DNA of 64,000 nt. Source: Peptococcaceae bacterium 1109. Lineage in GTDB: Bacteria; Bacillota; Limnochordia; Darwinibacteriales; Darwinibacteriaceae. A program made the translations under genes and the position numbers. Where the stretch lies: the NCBI GenBank assembly GCA_001028815.1, contig LDJB01000003.1, forward strand, positions 314,143 through 378,142. Direction: 5' to 3'. The notes beneath the pieces were generated by a model. The model did no database searches. It had not been told where the DNA came from and saw nothing but the letters and a program-made list of their open reading frames with translations. Positions 59,391-64,000 of the stretch are shown piece by piece; the first letter of the stretch is position 1, and each line of letters opens with the position of its first letter.

Positions 59391-60247
59391 CTCACCTCAA
59401 CCCCTGTCACAATAATGAAGATCTCCTCCATGGACGTCTCCCCGCTGTGGATAGTCTCCACGTCCTTGGTTTGGAGAAGCCTCTGGAATTCCTCGTTGAA
59501 TCCGATGCCTTCTAGGGGAAAGGTAGCGCTTGCAAGGTTGCCCCCTTCTCTGTACTCCACCGTAACTTCCCGTTTCCCGTACTTTAGCTTGAGGTCCCGC
59601 GGCGTTGAGATCTCGATTAGGGAGCCGTCTACACAAAAGGCTACCCGGTCACAGAGCTGTTCCACGTCGTTCATGAGGTGGGTGGTGAGGAAAACAGTGC
59701 CGCCCCCATCCCTGAACTCAGCGATCATGTCTTTGATAATCCTGGCGTTTTTAGGATCCAAACCGTTGGTCACTTCGTCTAGGAAGAGCACCCGCGGGTT
59801 GTTGAGCATAGCCCTGACAAAGTTTAAGCGGACCTTCATCCCCTTGGAATACTCTCCCACCTGCATATCCCGGTACTCCCACAGTCCAACCCTTTCCATG
59901 AGTCCCTGGACATCCCCGGTGTTCTTGTAGAAGCCAGCGAAGAACTGCATATTCTCCCAGGCCGTAAGCTTAGAGAAATGCACTGGCATCTCAAAGCCTA
60001 CGCCAACCTCCTCGTAGTACGAGTTACCCAGGGTTTTGAGGTCCTTGCCGAAATAGGCGATGCTCCCTTGGTAATCTTCCAGGAGCTTAACTAAGATCTT
60101 CTGAGTGGTGGACTTCCCAGCCCCCGAAGGGCCTAAGAGCCCGAAAATCTCCCCTTCCCGCACATCAAAGGAGATCCCCTTGAGAATATCCCCGCTGGAA
60201 GAAGGATACCTAAACCGCAAATCTTTGACTCGGAAAGCGAATCCCAC
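59387..60247 (-). CDS. ABC exporter ATPase
   Basis: 286 residues. Walker A GPSGAGKST is near residue 39, the signature YSKGMKVRL near residue 133, Walker B VLFLDEVTNGLDP near residue 153, and the switch histidine in TTHLMND. In the Walker B segment the usual proline after DE is valine, a mild variation. It has no TOBE region, so it is an exporter-type ATPase energising the two permease genes behind it. The cargo (drug, lipid or peptide) cannot be told. The ATPase start lies in a gene-free stretch; no clear promoter was found. Confidence 0.92.
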   Translation of the reverse strand: MGFAFRVKDLRFRYPSSSGDILKGISFDVREGEIFGLLGPSGAGKSTTQKILVKLLEDYQGSIAYFGKDLKTLGNSYYEEVGVGFEMPVHFSKLTAWENMQFFAGFYKNTGDVQGLMERVGLWEYRDMQVGEYSKGMKVRLNFVRAMLNNPRVLFLDEVTNGLDPKNARIIKDMIAEFRDGGGTVFLTTHLMNDVEQLCDRVAFCVDGSLIEISTPRDLKLKYGKREVTVEYREGGNLASATFPLEGIGFNEEFQRLLQTKDVETIHSGETSMEEIFIIVTGVEVR

Positions 60248-60445
60248 AGGCCTCCCCTCCTTTTTCTCTTCTGCCTTTACTAGTTTATTGCGACTTTTCC
60301 TGCTAGACCCCCTCCTCTACAAGGAGCAAAGACATGGTAAACGGTGCTGACGTCAAAAATGGTGGAACATATGAAAACAGTCCTGGAAGGCTGGAACCAC
60401 CTGGAAGTTGACCCAAAGGAACTCATGGGTGATGAGGAAAACGAC

Positions 60446-60477
60446 CGCCCCGTGGCCTTTAGCCGCGGGGCGTTTTT
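60446..60477. terminator. Bidirectional terminator at the end of the SPFH/RHH operon
   Basis: CGCCCCGTGGC (60446-60456) pairs with GCCGCGGGGCG (60462-60472; one G-T pair). TTTTT follows on the plus strand and a weaker TCGTTTTCC on the minus strand. It lies 12 bp beyond the RHH gene end. Confidence 0.7.
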
Positions 60478-60488
60478 GTCAGATGTCG

Positions 60489-60686
60489 TTAGTTGTCCGG
60501 TGCGGGCTTTTCGTTGAGGTCCTGGGGAACATACCCACCTGTCTTCTTCCTCTGCCGCACGCAAAGGGTGAGCAGGTATTCGATTTGCCCATTGATGGAA
60601 CGGAAGTCCTCCGCTGCCCAGCTAGCGATGTCCTCGTAAAGCTCCTGCGACAGGCGCAGGGGAATCTGCTTTTTCCGATCACTCAT
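60489..60686 (-). CDS. Ribbon-helix-helix (Arc-like) DNA-binding protein
   Basis: 65 residues. KKQIPLRLSQELYEDIASWA gives the N-terminal strand and first helix of an Arc/MetJ fold, and DFRSINGQIEYLLTLCV the second helix. The C-terminal tail is charged and probably disordered. Such dimers bind short direct repeats and often autoregulate. The gene is 5 bp behind the SPFH gene, so the pair is cotranscribed; the association of SPFH and small Arc-like genes is familiar to me from other bacteria. TGATA repeats upstream of the operon are a likely target. Confidence 0.82.
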   Translation of the reverse strand: MSDRKKQIPLRLSQELYEDIASWAAEDFRSINGQIEYLLTLCVRQRKKTGGYVPQDLNEKPAPDN

Positions 60687-60691
60687 TGTTA

Positions 60692-61702
60692 CTAATACAG
60701 ACTTCCACTGTTAACCACCGGCTGGGCATCGCGATTTCCGCAGAGGACAACTAGTAAGTTGGACACCATTGCAGCTTTGCGCTCATCATCGAGCTGGACA
60801 ACCTCTTCTTCGCTGAGCTTATCTAAGGCCATTTGCACAATGCTCACCGCACCGTCAACGATCATCTTTCGGGCGTCAATGATGGCGCTAGCCTGCTGCC
60901 GCTGCAGCATAACTGCCGCGATTTCCGGAGCATATGCAAGGTAGGTAATGCGTGCATCGAGGATTTCCAGGCCCGCATTCTCTACTCTCTGCTGCAACAG
61001 CTCGCGGATGCGCTCTGCAACAACGGTACTAGAGCCCCGTAAGCTCCCTTCATCGGGTCTGCCATCACCTGTGGTGTCAATGCCGGGGGCCACATCGTAG
61101 GGGTAAATCCGAACAATATCCCGTACCGCGCTGTCGCACTGCAGTGAGAGATACTCTTTGTAGTTATCAACGTTGAAGACTGCCTTCGCGGTATCCACTA
61201 CCCGCCACATTACCGCAACTCCGATTTCCACAGGGTTGCCCAGGACATCATTGACCTTCTGTTTGGCGTTGTTTAGGGTCAAGATTTTCAGGGAAACCTT
61301 CTTGCTAAGCCCTCCGTCCACAGAGACATTACCCGAGGTGGATATGCCTTCGCTCTCCACATCACCGCTCTGGCCCAGGCGAGTCCGGGCAGCGGGGTTC
61401 ACTGCCACAGCGAAGGGATGCACGAAGTAGAAACCGGGCTCTCTCAGTGTACCGATATACTGCCCAAACAAGGTCAAGACCAACGCTTCCTGGGGTTTGA
61501 TAATCTTCAGCCCTAGGAAGGGGATAAAGCCAATCACAACCCAGAGAATACCGATCCCCAGCAGCACCCCGCCTAGTATACTCTCTCCACGCCCTAAGAG
61601 GACACCACCAAGGATTACCGAACCAATGGCAGCCGCATAAAGAAGGATGGACAGAATGAGTATTGGCATACCAGGCCTTGCCTTAAGCGTTCCTTCCTGC
61701 AT
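60692..61702 (-). CDS. SPFH/band-7 (stomatin-prohibitin-flotillin) domain membrane protein
   Basis: About 336 residues. Two hydrophobic segments near the N-terminus ([15 protein letters not shown] and [14 protein letters not shown]) anchor it in the membrane. The SPFH domain follows with [29 protein letters not shown], an [20 protein letters not shown] core and [17 protein letters not shown]. The C-terminal part is helical and could assemble into a raft-like scaffold. The start at 61702 has GGGGAG upstream and is preferred over one at 61723. It may sense or protect membrane state, with the RHH protein regulating expression. Confidence 0.88.
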   Translation of the reverse strand: MQEGTLKARPGMPILILSILLYAAAIGSVILGGVLLGRGESILGGVLLGIGILWVVIGFIPFLGLKIIKPQEALVLTLFGQYIGTLREPGFYFVHPFAVAVNPAARTRLGQSGDVESEGISTSGNVSVDGGLSKKVSLKILTLNNAKQKVNDVLGNPVEIGVAVMWRVVDTAKAVFNVDNYKEYLSLQCDSAVRDIVRIYPYDVAPGIDTTGDGRPDEGSLRGSSTVVAERIRELLQQRVENAGLEILDARITYLAYAPEIAAVMLQRQQASAIIDARKMIVDGAVSIVQMALDKLSEEEVVQLDDERKAAMVSNLLVVLCGNRDAQPVVNSGSLY

Positions 61703-61718
61703 AACTCTCCCCTTTTCT

Positions 61719-61752
61719 ATCATACTGATACTTTAATGATATCATTTTGATA
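61719..61752 (-). promoter_or_regulatory. TGATA repeats at 11-bp period over the SPFH/RHH promoter
   Basis: TGATA starts at 61726, 61737 and 61748, each exactly 11 bp apart on the plus strand; ATGATATCAT at 61736-61745 is also a palindrome. A TATGAT at 61724-61719 on the minus strand is a good -10 (five of six). Direct repeats in helical phase are the usual target of RHH dimers. Confidence 0.55.
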
Positions 61753-61794
61753 TCCACAAGGCGACAGGATTTTCCACTGCGTGCTCAACAAGAA

Positions 61795-61814
61795 ACCCCC
61801 AGCTTAGTGGGGGT
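61795..61814 (-). terminator. Terminator at the end of the ROK kinase gene
   Basis: ACCCCCA (61795-61801) pairs with TGGGGGT (61808-61814) across a 6-nt loop, followed on the minus strand by TTTCTTGTT. The stem overlaps the stop codon region of the ROK gene at 61804. Confidence 0.6.
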
Positions 61815-62790
61815 CCAGTCGATGTATGCCTGATGTATATGCAACAGCCCCTGCGCCCATGACGCCGCAGTCTTCCATGAACTGACTAATACGGATGTCT
61901 ACGTTCTCAAAGGCCACTGCTGTGGAGTATTGCTGGGCGGCTGCATGGACTTGCCTGAGGAAATAGTCACCGGCGCGGGACACTCCCCCGGACAGAACAA
62001 CAAGTTCTGGATTAAGGAGATTGATCAGGCTGCCGATAGCTGCGCCTAGATAGAGGGCGGCCTCTGCCACCACCTCTTGTGCGCGCCCATCTCCCAAGCG
62101 GGCAGCATCAAAGACATCTTTAGCGGAAAGGGCACTCCCCGCCCTGCTGATCTTCCCCCTTAACACGCTGTCGCTGGGTAGCCCCACCGATTGCAGGGCG
62201 GTCTTGGCGATGGCAGTGGCTGAGGCGTATTGCTCAACACAACCACGACCGCCGCAGTTACAAGGCCTGCCATAAGGGTCGACGGTCATGTGGCCAATTA
62301 AGCCCGCCAAGTTAGCGGAACCGCTCAGGAGCTTGCCCCTGGCAAACACCGCTCCACCCACGCCCGTTCCCAACGTCAGCATGATGAAATCATGGGCATC
62401 CTGTGCCAGCCCGAAACATTTCTCGCCCCAGCCTGCGGCCAAGGCATCATTTTCCACAAACACCTCAAGCCCGAATTCAGGCTGCAACCTCTGCTTCAAA
62501 GGGAAACCGGTCCAGCCTGGAAAGGTGTCGGTGGCATAGAGGATGGTGCCTGCACTAGGGTCTACTTGGCCGGCAGTGGATATCCCGATCCGGGAGACGG
62601 GCACGCCCTTAAGATCTGCCCAACGCAGAAGCTCTTCCGCAACGCTCTTGATGTTACTAAAGACTGCCTCACTGCCCCGGCTTGCTTCTGTTGGAATCTC
62701 CACCTTGTGTAGGATTTCCCCTTCGGAACTGATGAGCCCACCTGCCATGTTTGTACCGCCAATATCTATGCCCAGTACAGCCTCACTCAT
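61804..62790 (-). CDS. ROK-family sugar kinase (NanK/glucokinase-like)
   Basis: About 328 residues, no DNA-binding domain. IDIGGTNMAGGLI is the ATP loop, STAGQVD and ENDALAAGWGE supply the sugar-binding and catalytic aspartate residues, LGTGVGGAVF follows, and the zinc motif is intact (CNCGGRGCVE). The start is the ATG at 62790, overlapping the end of nanE by 8 bp. Given nanE, N-acetylmannosamine or glucose is the expected substrate. A longer frame from 62850 lies inside nanE and is not credible. Confidence 0.88.
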   Translation of the reverse strand: MSEAVLGIDIGGTNMAGGLISSEGEILHKVEIPTEASRGSEAVFSNIKSVAEELLRWADLKGVPVSRIGISTAGQVDPSAGTILYATDTFPGWTGFPLKQRLQPEFGLEVFVENDALAAGWGEKCFGLAQDAHDFIMLTLGTGVGGAVFARGKLLSGSANLAGLIGHMTVDPYGRPCNCGGRGCVEQYASATAIAKTALQSVGLPSDSVLRGKISRAGSALSAKDVFDAARLGDGRAQEVVAEAALYLGAAIGSLINLLNPELVVLSGGVSRAGDYFLRQVHAAAQQYSTAVAFENVDIRISQFMEDCGVMGAGAVAYTSGIHRLDPH

Positions 62791-63499
62791 GCTTGGCCCA
62801 CCGTCCACCTGAGTGTTTGTCCCTAAGTGCCACATTGATCTGCTCCACATATTGCTCTGTCACCCAAGTGATGTCGGTTATGGCAGTACCCACCACCACT
62901 GCGAAAGCCCCGCTTGCAATGGCAAGGGCAGCGATTTCAGGGCTTTTGATGCGGCCCTCCACTATGAGTGGTGTGGAGATTTCGGAGGCGATTCTCTGGA
63001 CCAGTTCCATGTCGGGAGCACTACGGTCGCGGGTCTCCTCGGTGTAGCCCAACAGAGTGGTGGCCACTAGGTCAAAGCCTAGTTCACTGGCTGCTTTGGC
63101 CTCTTCGAACGTGGAAATATCGGCCATGATGGGTATATCCTTGTAGCTTCGAATCTGCTGTACTAGTTCTGCAAGATCTTGCCCATTGGGGCGCTTCCGC
63201 AGTGTTGCATCGATGGCGATAATATCAGCGCCAGCATCGATGACCTCTTTGGCTTCCTTAAAGGTGGGAGTGATGTAAACAGGGCTATCGGGATACTCCT
63301 GTTTGTAAATGCCTATCACTGGTATGCTAACCTTCGACTTTATGGCTCTAATATTCCGCGGCAAACTAGCGCGAATACCTACCGCGCCTCCATCTTCCGC
63401 TGCTTTCGCCAGTTGACTAAGGATATATGGATCGTCAAGCGCAGTTCCAGCCTTCGCCTGACACGAGACAACAATACCTCCGGCCAGTTTTTCGAACAC
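62783..63499 (-). CDS. nanE: N-acetylmannosamine-6-phosphate 2-epimerase
   Basis: 238 residues, a TIM barrel converting ManNAc-6-phosphate to GlcNAc-6-phosphate in sialic-acid and ManNAc breakdown. LAGGIVVSCQA at the N-terminus, PVIGIYKQEYPDSPVYITP near residue 60, the IAIDATLRKRPNG segment, MADISTFEEA and IVEGRI follow the family pattern. GTG start at 63499 with GGGAGG upstream. It sits directly before a ROK kinase, the usual nanE-nanK arrangement, but no nanA (lyase) gene is visible. Whether sialic acid or ManNAc is the source is unclear. Confidence 0.93.
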   Translation of the reverse strand: MFEKLAGGIVVSCQAKAGTALDDPYILSQLAKAAEDGGAVGIRASLPRNIRAIKSKVSIPVIGIYKQEYPDSPVYITPTFKEAKEVIDAGADIIAIDATLRKRPNGQDLAELVQQIRSYKDIPIMADISTFEEAKAASELGFDLVATTLLGYTEETRDRSAPDMELVQRIASEISTPLIVEGRIKSPEIAALAIASGAFAVVVGTAITDITWVTEQYVEQINVALRDKHSGGRWAKHE

Positions 63500-63558
63500 A
63501 AGTAGGCCTCCCTCTAGATTTCGATGGTGGGAAGAACGTCTGCTAGTGGCTTACAGGT

Positions 63559-64000
63559 CTACTGCAGCTCCACGGACGCCTGAACCATGGCTTCGATGTT
63601 TTCTGGTGGTGTATCACGTGTGACAAGACAGCCGGTGCTTAGGACAATCCCGCGCCCACGTTGACCCGTCCTGATTTTCGCTTTGCACAACTCACGGACT
63701 TCGCTGGCCCGGAGCTCCATCAGCTCCCTGGGATCAACGTTTCCTTTGATAACAACTTTGTCACCAATCCTAGCTGAGGCATCGGACAAATCCACCATGT
63801 GATCGATGTCCAGAGCATCAGCTCCAGTGTCTGCGATGAAGTCCATCGACTTGGTGATGTCGCCGCAGATGTGGACAATGCTTGTAATACCCTTGCGCTT
63901 CATCTCCTCAATCAGGACCTTTTCATATGGGTATACAAACTCCCGGTAGTGCCCGGGGGAAATAACACTGGACGAAGCTGCACCCTCTCCAATCCATATG
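63559..64000 (-). CDS. UroD/methylcobamide methyltransferase family protein (5' end outside window)
   Basis: The visible 147 residues are the C-terminal part of a uroporphyrinogen decarboxylase-family barrel. The frame continues past the right edge: it enters through VISPGHYREFVYPYEKVL and then has ITSIVHICGDITKSMDFI, ALDIDHMVDL, KGNVDP and a final STGCLV segment. That combination, especially the HICGD region and STGC, resembles MtaA/MtbA- and CmuA-like corrinoid methyltransferases more than heme-pathway HemE. The gene lies upstream of nanE on the same strand with a gap of 59 bp, so cotranscription is possible. Confidence 0.8.
   Translation of the reverse strand, partial: IWIGEGAASSSVISPGHYREFVYPYEKVLIEEMKRKGITSIVHICGDITKSMDFIADTGADALDIDHMVDLSDASARIGDKVVIKGNVDPRELMELRASEVRELCKAKIRTGQRGRGIVLSTGCLVTRDTPPENIEAMVQASVELQ

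Noticed and set aside
60371-60514. 47-codon plus-strand frame (MKTVLEGWNHLEVD...) before the RHH gene end
   Set aside because: A factor-independent terminator lies inside it and it runs into the antisense of the RHH gene. The GGTGGA site is weak.
1-64000. tRNA or rRNA genes
   Set aside because: I scanned for T-arm consensus words and conserved rRNA segments. The AAGGAGGTGATCC at 8751 is the complement of the 16S tail in an intergenic spot, not part of an rRNA gene.
1-64000. CRISPR array, insertion sequence or prophage
   Set aside because: No regularly spaced identical repeats, transposase, integrase or structural phage genes were seen. The ImmA/IrrE-type protease alone is not enough.

Overview
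The window reads as one continuous stretch of a carbohydrate-scavenging bacterial chromosome. Shine-Dalgarno sites are strong (AGGAGG type), GTG and TTG starts are frequent, and genes are packed into long operons with ATGA-type overlaps. These features, together with sugar regulators of the DeoR, LacI and ROK families, fit a moderately GC-rich member of the Firmicutes (Bacillota). A predicted outer-membrane beta-barrel protein at 51320-52507 suggests a diderm lineage such as Limnochordia or Halanaerobiales. That placement is inference. I saw no tRNA, rRNA, CRISPR array, insertion sequence or prophage.

Layout. 1-4.7 kb: the end of a BCCT transporter, a nucleoside hydrolase, a Gfo/Idh dehydrogenase and two lipoproteins. 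5.1-14.1 kb (+): one operon with a Gfo/Idh dehydrogenase, a sugar-phosphate isomerase-like protein, an alpha/beta hydrolase, a DeoR regulator, an FbpABC/AfuABC-type importer, a ribulose-phosphate 3-epimerase homologue and purC. 14.2-14.9 kb: a thioredoxin-like and a DsrE-like protein. 15.3-23.3 kb: an arabinan-type locus (FucI/AraA-like isomerase, ROK regulator, CUT1 importer, GH51 arabinofuranosidase). 23.4-29.3 kb (-): a compact glycolysis cassette of ROK regulator, class II aldolase, ADP-dependent phosphofructokinase-type kinase, triose-phosphate isomerase and a LarA-family racemase.

29.5-45.4 kb (-): a roughly 16 kb operon with a CUT1 importer, DeoR, a racemase-like protein, an FGGY kinase, a second class II aldolase, a GH38 mannosidase, an OtnC/OtnK-like aldolase and kinase pair, a ROK kinase, a GH36 raffinose-synthase-type enzyme, an acetyltransferase remnant and a Gfo/Idh dehydrogenase. 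45.7-57.1 kb: a GH13_18 (sucrose-type) phosphorylase, a hairpin-rich non-coding stretch in front of a small unknown protein, a MATE exporter, fructokinase, a transaldolase-like protein, the beta-barrel protein, LacI and another CUT1 importer. 57.1-64 kb: an ImmA/IrrE-type protease with a truncated partner, an ABC-2 exporter with a frameshifted subunit, an SPFH plus ribbon-helix-helix pair, NanE with a ROK kinase, and the end of a UroD-family protein.

How it works together. Importers bring in oligosaccharides. Glycosidases and the phosphorylase cut them, isomerases and kinases phosphorylate the products, and two aldolases, the transaldolase-like protein and triose-phosphate isomerase feed glycolysis. 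The three CUT1 importers lack their own ATPase and probably share one encoded elsewhere. The most unusual items are the ADP-dependent kinase cassette, the structured non-coding region at 47.19-47.56 kb, a perfect hairpin after each of the four solute-binding-protein genes, an 8-codon open frame with a Shine-Dalgarno fully complementary to the 16S tail, and 11-bp TGATA repeats before the SPFH/ribbon-helix-helix operon.
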